Positions 43,306-51,426 of a stretch of DNA of 64,000 bases are shown piece after piece. The DNA lies in NCBI GenBank assembly GCA_965262485.1, contig OZ253540.1, positions 2,232,001 to 2,296,000 on the forward strand, read 5' to 3'. The notes beneath the pieces are model-generated. The model was not told the DNA's origin, made no database searches, and saw only the letters and a list, made by a program, of their open reading frames with translations. Source of the DNA: Bin87 sp965262485. GTDB taxonomy: Bacteria > Chloroflexota > Dehalococcoidia > Lucifugimonadales > UBA3495. Made by a program: the position numbers and the translations under genes. Position 1 is the stretch's first letter. Each line of letters begins with the position of its first letter.

Positions 43306-44163
43306 ATGGTCAAAGTAACCGACGTTTGCTGGGCGAAGACCGGTCGCCCTGGCTTCATCTGCGACTATTCGCCTCCCCGCAGCGGCCGGGTGGTTGACGT
43401 TCCGGAGCCGCCGGTTCAATCAGATTTTATTTCCGTGGCCTACAACCCCGGTCGGGCAGTACGGATGAATTCCGTGACGACAGCGGCGGTGCTGCAATCC
43501 CGATTTTCCGCAGAACCAATTTTCACTCTGGCCACGCGGGACATGAACCGACTGGCGCTACAGTCGTTGTTGCTGGGGGCCCAGGGCCTGGGTCTGGAAA
43601 ACGTCATCGTCGTAGCGGGCGATCCGTTCGGACCGACCGATTACGGGGCAGTGGCGGTTGCAGACTTCCTGCCCACCGAACTGATTGCCGGCATCACCGA
43701 ACTGAACGCCGGCATGGATTATCGGGGACGAGCGTTGCGGGCTCCCACCGATTTTTGCGTCGGGGCGACGGTTGATCTGGGACGGGGGATAGCGGACGAG
43801 GCGCGACTGGCGGCGCGAAAGGTGGCGACGGGGGCGCAATTCCTGATTACCCAGCCGGTATTCGATCCGGTTGACGTGGAACGATTCGACGACGCCCGCG
43901 GTCGCAGCGGCGGTGATTTCGCCAGGACGCCGGTGTTCTACGGGGTAGGTTTGATGGAAACGGACGGGATTTCGTTCGCCAACGTGCCGCGAAAGGTACG
44001 TGATGATTTGGCGGCCGGTCGTTCCGGAGTGGAAATTGCGCTGGAGAACTGGGAGGCTCTGCGGGTTGGCGGGGCGCGGGACTGCTACCTGGTTCCCCCA
44101 ATCCGCAGGGGCGGCGCGCGAAACTATCAGGCCGCCCGCCAGTTTCTGGAACGGGCGGCCTGA
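43306..44163 (+). CDS. Methylenetetrahydrofolate reductase (MetF)-like protein
   Basis: A 285-residue flavin TIM-barrel protein of the 5,10-methylene-THF reductase family. Visible are QSDFISVAYNPG, SRFSAEPIFTLATRDMNR (folate/FAD site), GAQGLGLENVIVVAGDP, and GAQFLITQPVFDP (the Gln-Pro strand). The C-terminal part is compact, without the extra domain of larger MetF proteins. The ATG at 43306 is chosen; longer starts would overlap mqnA. Co-transcription with mqnA is likely though the link is unclear. It may act on a non-folate C1 carrier. Confidence 0.82.
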   Translation: MVKVTDVCWAKTGRPGFICDYSPPRSGRVVDVPEPPVQSDFISVAYNPGRAVRMNSVTTAAVLQSRFSAEPIFTLATRDMNRLALQSLLLGAQGLGLENVIVVAGDPFGPTDYGAVAVADFLPTELIAGITELNAGMDYRGRALRAPTDFCVGATVDLGRGIADEARLAARKVATGAQFLITQPVFDPVDVERFDDARGRSGGDFARTPVFYGVGLMETDGISFANVPRKVRDDLAAGRSGVEIALENWEALRVGGARDCYLVPPIRRGGARNYQAARQFLERAA

Positions 44164-44187
44164 TGCGGCGGGGGGTTCGTGGAGCCG

Positions 44188-45858
44188 TTAAGGCCCCCAC
44201 GGAGGTTCTGAGGCCACATCGCCGTCACTGACGATATCGACCACCGCCGGGCGATTGGCGCTTACCGCCTGATCCAGGGCGGAGTTGATCTGGTTAGGAT
44301 CGGTAACTCGGATTCCCAGCGCTCCCATGGACTCGGCGATCTGGGCGAAGTTGGTGTCGGTGAAGCGCCACAACTCGTCGGGATTGCCCTCACGGCCTAC
44401 GTAGGCTGCTTCGTCGCCGCGCCGGTCCTGGTTGAGACCGCCGTTGTTGTGTACCACGATAACCGCGTTGATGCCGTAACGAACCGCAGTTTCCAGTTCG
44501 CCGATGTGGTACCACATTCCGCCGTCGCCGGTCCAGCAAACCACCGGACGGTCGGGCGCGCCGCACTTGGCTCCGAGAGCGGCCGGCAGGCCCCAACCCA
44601 ACGACCCGGCGGCCCTGAGATATGACTGACCCGGGTGGTTAAGCTCGACCATGCTGCCGGTCCAGATGCCGGCGTGGCCGGTGTCGGCCAGCAAAACGGC
44701 GTCAGACGGGAGGAAGTCGGTTAGCTCCTGGCACAGCCGTTCCGGACGGATGGGGACATCATTGGAGGTCAACAGAGGTTGGTTTTCCTGCCTCCAGTTC
44801 TGGACGTGTTCCTGAGCCTGGGCTACCCAGCCGGCGTTGCCGCCACTGGGTTCGAGGACGTCGATGAGGCGTTGCAGGGTGCGTTGGGCATCGCCCAGCA
44901 ACCCGTAGGTGCCGGGGTACGAACGTCCCAGCTCCGTGGCGTCGATATCGATTTGGACCACCGGCGTGCCGACGGCCGGGATCCGCCAGTCAAGCGTAAC
45001 CTGGCTGCCGGTATGGCTGCCGATGAACAACACCAGATCGGCTTCGGACACAACCCGGTTAGCCGACCACCGGGAGTAGCTGCCCACCACACCGACCGAC
45101 AGGGGATGGTTTTCGGGGATGCAGCCCTTGGCGTTCAGCGCGGTGGCGACCGGGATATTGAGCATTTCGGCGAGCCGGACGACCTCGGCCTGGGCGCCGG
45201 AAGCGGTTACACCGCCGCCGGCAACGATGACCGGGCGTTCTGCCTGAGAAAGGATGCGGGCCGCCTCCCGAACGCGCTCGGGTTCCGGTTCGGGGCGAAA
45301 CGCCGGCCGAGCCGTAAATGATTCTTCGAGGATTACGTCCATGTCGGCTTCGCCGTCGGTAATGACGTCGCCGGAGATTCCGGAGAAATCGAGATGGACG
45401 GGCAAGGTCTGGCCGCTGGTGGCCTCGCGGAAAGCCTGCCGGAGCAGATGGGGGAGCTGTTCGACGGATTCGACTTCAGCGCTGTATTTGGTAACCGAGG
45501 CAAATGGACGGGAGTGTTCGATTTCCTGGTAGGAGTTGCGATGCCGGTGCATCGGAGGACGGTGGCCGGTAATGGCAATGACGGGAGACACGCCGAGGTA
45601 TGCGTCCTGCAGACCGGCGGCCAGGTTGGCGGCGCCAACCGACTGGGCGAAACAGAGTCCCGGCTTGCCGGTAACTCGGGCATACGCGTCGGCCATATAG
45701 GCCGCGGATTTTTCCCCGTGGCTGATGATGCGTTTAATTCCAACGTCTTCCATTTCCATCAGGGCTCTGCGGATGATGGCCGGGACAAAGAAAACGTGGG
45801 TAACGCCGTAATCCCGCAGGGTTTCGGCGAGGAAACGAGCTCCCGTCATTCGTGGCAT
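44188..45858 (-). CDS. Thiamine-diphosphate enzyme, acetolactate-synthase-like, second copy
   Basis: A 556-residue ThDP enzyme. The catalytic Glu is in ISHGEKSAAYMADAYAR, and the cofactor motif is WTGDGGMWYHIGELETAV ending VVHNNGGLNQD. PVIVAGGGVTASGAQAEV is the central nucleotide-fold domain. AGGAGG precedes the ATG at 45858. It differs from the enzyme at 26882-28525 and again lacks a regulatory subunit gene. Related proteins include oxalyl-CoA decarboxylase, glyoxylate carboligase and benzoylformate decarboxylase; the sequence does not choose. Confidence 0.88.
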   Translation of the reverse strand: MPRMTGARFLAETLRDYGVTHVFFVPAIIRRALMEMEDVGIKRIISHGEKSAAYMADAYARVTGKPGLCFAQSVGAANLAAGLQDAYLGVSPVIAITGHRPPMHRHRNSYQEIEHSRPFASVTKYSAEVESVEQLPHLLRQAFREATSGQTLPVHLDFSGISGDVITDGEADMDVILEESFTARPAFRPEPEPERVREAARILSQAERPVIVAGGGVTASGAQAEVVRLAEMLNIPVATALNAKGCIPENHPLSVGVVGSYSRWSANRVVSEADLVLFIGSHTGSQVTLDWRIPAVGTPVVQIDIDATELGRSYPGTYGLLGDAQRTLQRLIDVLEPSGGNAGWVAQAQEHVQNWRQENQPLLTSNDVPIRPERLCQELTDFLPSDAVLLADTGHAGIWTGSMVELNHPGQSYLRAAGSLGWGLPAALGAKCGAPDRPVVCWTGDGGMWYHIGELETAVRYGINAVIVVHNNGGLNQDRRGDEAAYVGREGNPDELWRFTDTNFAQIAESMGALGIRVTDPNQINSALDQAVSANRPAVVDIVSDGDVASEPPWGP

Positions 45859-45933
45859 CGGGTTGCCTCCTGATTGATATAACCGGAGCGGTGAGCGTCC
45901 GGATCGCATAGGTGTGTACCGGGTTATGGGGCG

Positions 45934-46254
45934 CTAGACGCCGCGTTCCTCGAATACTTCTTTGGCGATTCGGGCGGCGTTAGCGGCCACGGGCCAGCCG
46001 GCGTAAAAAGCCTGGTGGGTAATGACCTCTGATATTTCGGAACGGGTGACGCCGTTGTCCAACGCTCGCCCGATGTGTCCGCGCAACTGGTCGGTGCGGT
46101 AAAGCGCGGTGAGAGTCGCAACGGTGATCAGGCTGCGGTCGCGCTTGGACAATTCGGGGCGTTCCCAAACGTCACCGAACAACACGTCTGCTGACAGTTC
46201 GGCCAATTTGGGGGAGACTTCCTGCATTACGGTACGGGCGGCTGGCTGGGTCAT
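45934..46254 (-). CDS. Carboxymuconolactone-decarboxylase-family protein
   Basis: A 106-residue helical protein: WERPELSKRDRSLITVATLTAL, LRGHIGRALDNGVTRSEISEVITHQAFYAGWP is the CMD family core (shown in pieces because it spans 32 residues). It has no CxxC, so it is not an AhpD-type peroxidase. AGGAG precedes the ATG. It lies 75 bp upstream of the ThDP gene on the same strand, suggesting aromatic or muconate-type catabolism. True activity unknown; gamma-carboxymuconolactone decarboxylase is one option. Confidence 0.88.
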   Translation of the reverse strand: MTQPAARTVMQEVSPKLAELSADVLFGDVWERPELSKRDRSLITVATLTALYRTDQLRGHIGRALDNGVTRSEISEVITHQAFYAGWPVAANAARIAKEVFEERGV

Positions 46255-46415
46255 GATTGCTCCTAAAGACGGTGGTGGTTATGGGCATGTGTGGACATAA
46301 CGTTCATGTCGCATCGGGCGCAGTATAGTACGGAACCCGTCCAGGCGCCAGCAAAATACCCCCTCCCGCGCGGGCGGAAAGGGGCATCGTACTGCAATAA
46401 ATTGTGGTGTCGGGA

Positions 46416-46856
46416 TTACGCAGGGCGGAACATGGGCAGGCTGATGTTTTCGTCCAGTTCCTCGAAAACCACTTCCACCGCCATTCCGCACTGGATGGAT
46501 TCGGGTCGGATTTCATCCTCGGCGAACTCTATCCCGATCAGGTTGGTGGGTATTCGGGCCCCTTCCTCCAGTTCCACTACTGCCGTGATAAACGGTACTT
46601 TGCCGCGAAACGCCGGCGTTGGGGCGCGGTGCACGATGGCGAAGGTGTGCAAAGTACCGCGACCGCTGCTCTGGATCCATTCGGTGTCCCGAGAGAAGCA
46701 TTCCGGGAACGGGCAAATGTCGCGGGGATAAAAGTACGCCCGGTCGCACGCAGTGCATCGCCGGAGCCATAGTTCGCCGGCTTTGCATTTTTCCCAGTAG
46801 AAATCGGACTCAGGCTGGGGAGCCGGTGGGGTGATGGAGGGCGCGGATTGGGTCAT
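46416..46856 (-). CDS. Zinc-ribbon/OB-fold (DUF35-type) acyl-CoA-associated protein
   Basis: A 146-residue protein with an N-terminal zinc ribbon (RRCTACDRAYFYPRDICPFPEC) split as CxxC...CxxxxC, then an OB-fold starting GRGTLHTFAIVHRAP. Such proteins bind thiolases or HMG-CoA-type enzymes and act as scaffolds for acyl-CoA chemistry. No thiolase is adjacent; the MaoC pair at the window start and the hydratase remnant at 57937 are the only acyl-CoA genes here. Start is the ATG at 46856. Confidence 0.87.
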   Translation of the reverse strand: MTQSAPSITPPAPQPESDFYWEKCKAGELWLRRCTACDRAYFYPRDICPFPECFSRDTEWIQSSGRGTLHTFAIVHRAPTPAFRGKVPFITAVVELEEGARIPTNLIGIEFAEDEIRPESIQCGMAVEVVFEELDENISLPMFRPA

Positions 46857-46951
46857 TTGGTTTTTCTCCCGATGATATTGCCCAAGGTTTTCACTTACGT
46901 TGGCATGTAAGAATAACGACAGAATGTGCGGGGCGCAAGCGTGGGGCGCCC

Positions 46952-47149
46952 CTCACGCGTACCCACTTTGTCAAACCAAACTGGCCTGCTGTCATTGCGG
47001 GGAGCGCCCACCCCCACCTGTCATTGCGAGCGCAGCGTGGCAATCTCGTTGAGGTTGAACACACGCCGGCAAACCATCATTGCTACGGCTACGGGATTGC
47101 CACGTCGCTGCGCTCCTCGCAATGACAGATTAAAGCGGGTACGCGCGAG
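46952..47149. mobile_element. MITE-like element, family A copy 4
   Basis: A 198 bp unit starting CTCACGCGTACCCACTTTGT and ending AAAGCGGGTACGCGCGAG (two base changes from the other copies). The inverted TCATTGCGAG arms are present. A TTCGATAGGCTCAGGATGAG repeat adjoins it on the right. No clear target duplication. It occupies the 423 bp gap between the OB-fold gene and the ketopantoate-reductase-like gene. Confidence 0.8.
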
Positions 47150-47279
47150 CAGTTCGATAGGCTCAGGATGAGCGGGCACGGTACGACGGAAGAATAGTTG
47201 CCCCAATTTGGCCGGATGGGTTATTGTTCGGCCAGAATATTTTTGACCGCGCGGGCGGACGCCGAAGGAGCATATCGGG

Positions 47280-48206
47280 ATGAAAGTCGCAGTGATGGGG
47301 GCCGGCGCGATCGGGGGTTACTTCGGAGGGATGCTGGCCCGGGCCGGGCATGATGTTACGCTGATTGCCCGCGGCGGGCATCTACAGGCGATTTTGCAGG
47401 ACGGGCTGCAAATGCGGACAGCAGCCGGCGATTTCTCAGTGCGGTGCGGCGCGACTCAAAACCCGGCGGAGGTGGGAAGGGTGGATCTGGCGCTGCTCAC
47501 CACCAAAACCTATCACAACGTGGACTCGATACCGGCGATGGCCCCGATGATAGGAAATGAAACCGCAGTGCTGTCGCTGCAAAACGGGATCGACTCGCAC
47601 CTGCCGGTAGCCGAGCGATTCCCCGATGCAATAGTGCTGCCTGGCGCGGCCTACATCGAGGCCAGCCGGCTGGGACCCGGCGCGGTGCGTCAGGCGGGCG
47701 CGGTGGTGCGAATCGTTACCGGCGGGATGCGGGATGCCGACCCTGGCCACGGACGGCGGGCCGCTGCGATTTGCGCGGCGTTCAGGGACGCGGGTGTCCC
47801 GGCGGAAGCATCTGATGACATCGACGTTACCCTGTGGAGCAAGTTTCTTTTCATTGCGACGATGGCGGGGGTAACGTCACTGGCCCGGGAGTTTCTGGAG
47901 GAGCTGCTGCCCCGACCGGAATGGCGCAAGATTGTCGAGGGCTGTATGCGCGAGATCGAGGACACCGGTCGGGCGTCCGGGGTGGATCTGGCGTCAGACA
48001 TTGTTGCCAGCACCCTGGAATACATGGAGTCATCCAGTGGGGCGATGCGGGCTTCGATGCACGCCGACCTGGTGGCCGGGCGGCCTCTGGAACTGGAGGC
48101 ATTGAACGGCGCGGTGGTGCGCGCCGGCGAGCGGGCAGGTTCGCCGACACCGGTAAACGATGTGATTTACGCGGCGCTGAAACCCTTTGTGGCTGGGTCG
48201 CAATAA
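47280..48206 (+). CDS. Ketopantoate reductase family protein (ApbA/PanE)
   Basis: A 308-residue 2-dehydropantoate-2-reductase-type enzyme. MKVAVMGAGAIGGYFGGMLA is the Rossmann loop; LALLTTKTY holds the lysine; LQNGID and the C-terminal all-helical half with ARASMHADLVAGRPLELE (split SSGAMRASMHAD) match the family, including the Ser-x-x-x-Asp substrate site. AAGGAG lies seven bases before the ATG. Many paralogues are not PanE, so pantothenate synthesis is only one possibility. Its stop codon abuts that of the next, convergent gene. Confidence 0.88.
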   Translation: MKVAVMGAGAIGGYFGGMLARAGHDVTLIARGGHLQAILQDGLQMRTAAGDFSVRCGATQNPAEVGRVDLALLTTKTYHNVDSIPAMAPMIGNETAVLSLQNGIDSHLPVAERFPDAIVLPGAAYIEASRLGPGAVRQAGAVVRIVTGGMRDADPGHGRRAAAICAAFRDAGVPAEASDDIDVTLWSKFLFIATMAGVTSLAREFLEELLPRPEWRKIVEGCMREIEDTGRASGVDLASDIVASTLEYMESSSGAMRASMHADLVAGRPLELEALNGAVVRAGERAGSPTPVNDVIYAALKPFVAGSQ

Positions 48207-49328
48207 TCAGGCGATAGCGCCAAAACGGGACGGTGAGTATGGTTGGATGTCCCAATCGGTTGATCCCGTGGCGATGAGGTCGGCGATGGCCTGCGCAATG
48301 CCCGGGGTCAGCAGCAGGCCGCTGCGACCGGTGCCGGTGGCGATGTAAACGTTATTGCGGTTCGTGGCCGGGCCGACGATGGGGATTCCATCGGCGGCAA
48401 GAGGCCGCAGACAGGCCGTGTGTCCTTCGATGCCGGCATCGGCCAGGGACGGCAGGACGCGGCTGAGGTTGATCAGTATGTCATCACGGCCAGCGGCGGT
48501 TGGGGCGTCGTTGAACCCGACGTGTTCCTCGGTGCTGCCGGCCCACAGCAGTCCGTCGGATTTGGTGATTGAGTAGTAATCGCGCCATCCGACGTAGGTC
48601 CTGAACTCAGGGCCGGCCGTTTCCAGGCGCACTATCTGTCCCTTGAGCGGCTGGACCGGAACATCAACGCCAAGCCACGCCAACGCATCAGCGCTCCAGG
48701 GGCCGGCCGCGATGACCACTGCCCCGCATGGGATCGAATCTGCGCCCACCGATACCGATACGGCGTCGGTTCCGACGAACCGGATGCCGGTGACCGTTCC
48801 GTGGCGAACCACAGCTCCGTGGCGTTCGGCAGCCTGGGCCGTGGCCAAAAGGTAGCGGTAGGCATCGAGAACGCCGACTGATGCCACATGCAAACCGGCC
48901 TCAATGTCCGGAGCCAGGCGGGGTTCAATGGAACGGAGGGCAGGGCCATCCAACCACTCTACCTCGGCGCCCTGACCGGCGAGCCAGTCGTTGCGGCGTC
49001 CGAGAAGGGAATGATCTTCGTCGGTCAGAGCCACCGATATCGCGTCCGCAAGGCGGAATCCAGTATCAATTCCGGTGAAATCCTGCAACGCGGGCTGGAG
49101 TTCGGTGTGGACGTTCAGGCAACGCCGACCGAACTCGAATACGGGGCCGGGGATGCCGCGACCCCACCACGGCAATAGTTCGCCAAAGGCGAATCCGGAA
49201 GCATGGCTGCCGACAGAATCGCGCTCCACGATCAGAGCACGCAACCCGCGCTGCGCCAGTTCCAATGCGGTGGCGCACCCAATGATTCCCCCGCCGATGA
49301 TTATTACGTCCAGTGGGCCGACAGCCAT
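48207..49328 (-). CDS. FAD-dependent amino-acid/glycine oxidase-like oxidoreductase (DAO family)
   Basis: A 373-residue flavoprotein. DVIIIGGGIIGCATALELAQRG binds FAD, and LIVERDSVGSHASG is the next strand and loop. GAVVIAAGPWSADAL, VPVQPLKGQIV and the C-terminal NNVYIATGTGRSGLLLTPG match glycine/D-amino-acid oxidases. Start at the ATG at 49328. It is convergent with the previous gene with no base between stops. It likely oxidises an amine or N-methyl amino acid. Confidence 0.9.
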   Translation of the reverse strand: MAVGPLDVIIIGGGIIGCATALELAQRGLRALIVERDSVGSHASGFAFGELLPWWGRGIPGPVFEFGRRCLNVHTELQPALQDFTGIDTGFRLADAISVALTDEDHSLLGRRNDWLAGQGAEVEWLDGPALRSIEPRLAPDIEAGLHVASVGVLDAYRYLLATAQAAERHGAVVRHGTVTGIRFVGTDAVSVSVGADSIPCGAVVIAAGPWSADALAWLGVDVPVQPLKGQIVRLETAGPEFRTYVGWRDYYSITKSDGLLWAGSTEEHVGFNDAPTAAGRDDILINLSRVLPSLADAGIEGHTACLRPLAADGIPIVGPATNRNNVYIATGTGRSGLLLTPGIAQAIADLIATGSTDWDIQPYSPSRFGAIA

Positions 49329-49397
49329 AGAAACCTGCGAACCGGGACCAACTCGGCGGCTACCTCGCAACAACCTGCCTCGCAAAAAACCCGCTAA

Positions 49398-49597
49398 CTA
49401 GGGTGTGTTGACCAATACCGTCATTCCCGCACCTCATCCGTCATTCCCGCGAAAGCGGGAATCCAGTGGCCGAAGGCGTTAGTCACGGTTCTGATTCTTT
49501 CATCATACCCTCTCTGGACTCCTGCCCCGTATCAAGTACGGGGTGACGTTCTTTCGCAGAAGTGGCGGGTTGGTTTGCCGATTGTCAACAGAACCTA
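49398..49597. mobile_element. MITE-like element, family B copy 2
   Basis: Ends are TAGGGTGTGTTGACC and inverted TAGGTTCTGTTGACA. The interior repeats the unit at 21426 (GTGGCCGAAG, then TTTCATCATACCCTCTCTGG), plus an extra copy of TCATTCCCGC and a CCCCGTATCAAGTACGGGG insertion. The right end stops five bases before the stop codon of the isomerase gene at 49602. Confidence 0.78.
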
Positions 49598-49601
49598 AAC
49601 C

Positions 49602-50408
49602 CTACAGGTCATAGCTGGCGAACAGGTTGCGGGCAGCCAGCTTGTCTTCCAGGGAGCCGAACGCCATGGTGTAGAAGCCGGTATAGCCCAAGCCTTCTAC
49701 ACGGCGAAACATGGCGGCGAAGTCGATGTTGCCCCGCCCGGGAGGGAGGTGTATCTCCACTTCACCGGTGTTGTCGGCCAACCGCACCTCGCCGATGCGG
49801 TCTACGCCAAAGGCATCGATGAAGCCGTTTACTCCGTCGGGCACGAGATTCGCGTGGTTCACGGTGAAGGCCCAACCGAAATTGGGGGATTCGATGGCGT
49901 CGAAGAAATACCGGCACTCAGCCACGTCGTGGCCCAGGTAATGCACCTCGGCGTTGTCGGGTTCCCGGTTGAGATTCTCGAAGAAAAGGGAAACTCCGGA
50001 TGATTCGGCATGGTCGGTGGCCCGCATCAAACGCTGGCGGGCGGCGTCCATACGGGCGTCTATGGCGGAGCTGAAGTGCATTCCGCCGTGAATGACGACG
50101 CCATGAGCGGTGAGCCGGCGAGCCAGGTCTATGTTGCCACGCAGGTAGGCGTCCACGGCGTCGCCGACGTGGGGAGCGTATTCGGCGACGTTGACCGACG
50201 AAGCGGTGTGCACGGTGATGGTGATCCGGTGGCGTTCCATCAGGGTGCGGACGGCGCGGATTCGCTCGTCGGGCCAATTGTCCGCCCGATTGGGGCCGGT
50301 ATCGGCGGAGAAATCGAGGTAGTGGATATCGTGTTCAGCCGCGGTGGCCAAAGCGTCTTCGAGGTTGGTTGCGCCGGCGTCGTAGCCGATCCGTTGGACG
50401 AAGTTCAT
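49602..50408 (-). CDS. Sugar-phosphate isomerase/epimerase-like TIM-barrel protein
   Basis: A 268-residue AP-endonuclease-2-type TIM barrel. ITITVHTASSVN, GVVIHGGMHF, SLFFENLNREPD, WAFTVNHANL and EVRLADNTGEVEIHLPPGRG give the metal-binding Glu/His pattern of xylose-isomerase-like enzymes. The ATG at 50408 has AGGA upstream. Such proteins epimerise or isomerise sugars, inosose or hydroxypyruvate. It precedes no obvious sugar operon; the esterase gene upstream (27 bp) is probably co-transcribed. Confidence 0.88.
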   Translation of the reverse strand: MNFVQRIGYDAGATNLEDALATAAEHDIHYLDFSADTGPNRADNWPDERIRAVRTLMERHRITITVHTASSVNVAEYAPHVGDAVDAYLRGNIDLARRLTAHGVVIHGGMHFSSAIDARMDAARQRLMRATDHAESSGVSLFFENLNREPDNAEVHYLGHDVAECRYFFDAIESPNFGWAFTVNHANLVPDGVNGFIDAFGVDRIGEVRLADNTGEVEIHLPPGRGNIDFAAMFRRVEGLGYTGFYTMAFGSLEDKLAARNLFASYDL

Positions 50409-50435
50409 GGAGACTGTCCTGACCGTTGGGGTGTG

Positions 50436-51134
50436 CTAGGCGAGATGGGCCGGGATCCACTCCCGCAAGAGGTTGCCGAGTTCGACCCGACACTCATCAA
50501 GGCGGTGTTCGGCGCCTTCGTAGAGGATCAGCTGCTTGGGTTCTTTTGCCCAATCGTGAATCGCCACGGCGCAGGAAAACGGGAGCCTGGTGTCAGCCTT
50601 TCCGTGCACCACCAACAGGGGGGTCGGCGACAAGAATGCTGCGCCCTGGGCTCCGTAGGTTTGGGGCGACAGGGAGACGACGCCGGCGATGTGGTCGCTG
50701 ATGGTGGCGCCGGCTATGACCGCCGCTCCGCCGAAGGAATGGCCGACAACTATCACGGGCCCGTGTCCGCTGGCACGCAGGAAATTGGCTCCGGCCAGCA
50801 GATCGAGGGCGCACTCCTGGATGTTGTTGGGATACCGGTAGTCCATGCGAAGTGACGTTATGCCCTGGGTGGTGAGTTCAGCAGCGAGTTCTGCGTACAA
50901 TCCACTGGCGGGACCGCCGAAGCCGCCTCGGGCTCCGCAGACCCAGATGACCGCTTTGGTGGAATCGGGGGCGGCGTGCTGAATTGCCGGGATGTCGCCC
51001 CTGGTGGTACGCAATACCAGGCCCTCTCCCACATCGCCTTCGTGCGGCGGGCCAACGAGCACCTGCTCGATCCGCATACTGACACGGGCGTCGGCGGTTT
51101 CCGGGCGTGGGTCGGGATCGGGTTGCGTAGCCAT
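50436..51134 (-). CDS. Alpha/beta hydrolase (dienelactone-hydrolase-like)
   Basis: A 232-residue alpha/beta hydrolase. The nucleophile elbow is VVGHSFGGAAV; TPLLVVHGKADTRLP supplies the acid and EGAEHRLDE the His. WVCGARGGFGGPASG near residue 70 forms the oxyanion region. No signal peptide. Gene start is an ATG at 51134. It reads into the isomerase gene. Carboxylesterase or dienelactone-type hydrolysis is likely; substrate unknown. Confidence 0.85.
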   Translation of the reverse strand: MATQPDPDPRPETADARVSMRIEQVLVGPPHEGDVGEGLVLRTTRGDIPAIQHAAPDSTKAVIWVCGARGGFGGPASGLYAELAAELTTQGITSLRMDYRYPNNIQECALDLLAGANFLRASGHGPVIVVGHSFGGAAVIAGATISDHIAGVVSLSPQTYGAQGAAFLSPTPLLVVHGKADTRLPFSCAVAIHDWAKEPKQLILYEGAEHRLDECRVELGNLLREWIPAHLA

Positions 51135-51356
51135 GGCAAGTTATTTCCTGTTGGGAGCGGTCGGGTTGTCGGGGCCGGATCGCGGCCCATCGTATCAGGG
51201 GCAATCGTCCACTGTCCACAGCCGGGCAGTTGGGGGAGGCTCAGGGCGTGCGTCCTTCGACAGGCTCAGGATGCGCGGTGGGTATCTCCAGGGTGGACAT
51301 TCGAAATGTGGCCCTTCGCGTTTGGATTTCGCTGGGTGCGTCAAAACCCGTTTTTG

Positions 51357-51362
51357 TATAAT
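51357..51362 (+). promoter_or_regulatory. -10 box of the ABC substrate-binding-protein gene
   Basis: A perfect TATAAT 64 bp upstream of the start at 51427, in an A/T-rich patch. No good -35 at standard spacing. The preceding 51240-51285 holds a TCCTTCGACAGGCTCAGGATG dispersed repeat, shown here in part only (TTCGACAGGCTCAGGATG). Confidence 0.4.
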
Positions 51363-51426
51363 TGAGGCAATCTATTGTCGAAATGGGATTCACCTAATGA
51401 ATCGACGGCATAAGCAGGAGGATAGG

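Noticed and set aside
43286..43318. Alternative ATG at 43286 for the MetF-like gene
   Set aside because: It is in another frame and ends at a TAA after ten codons.
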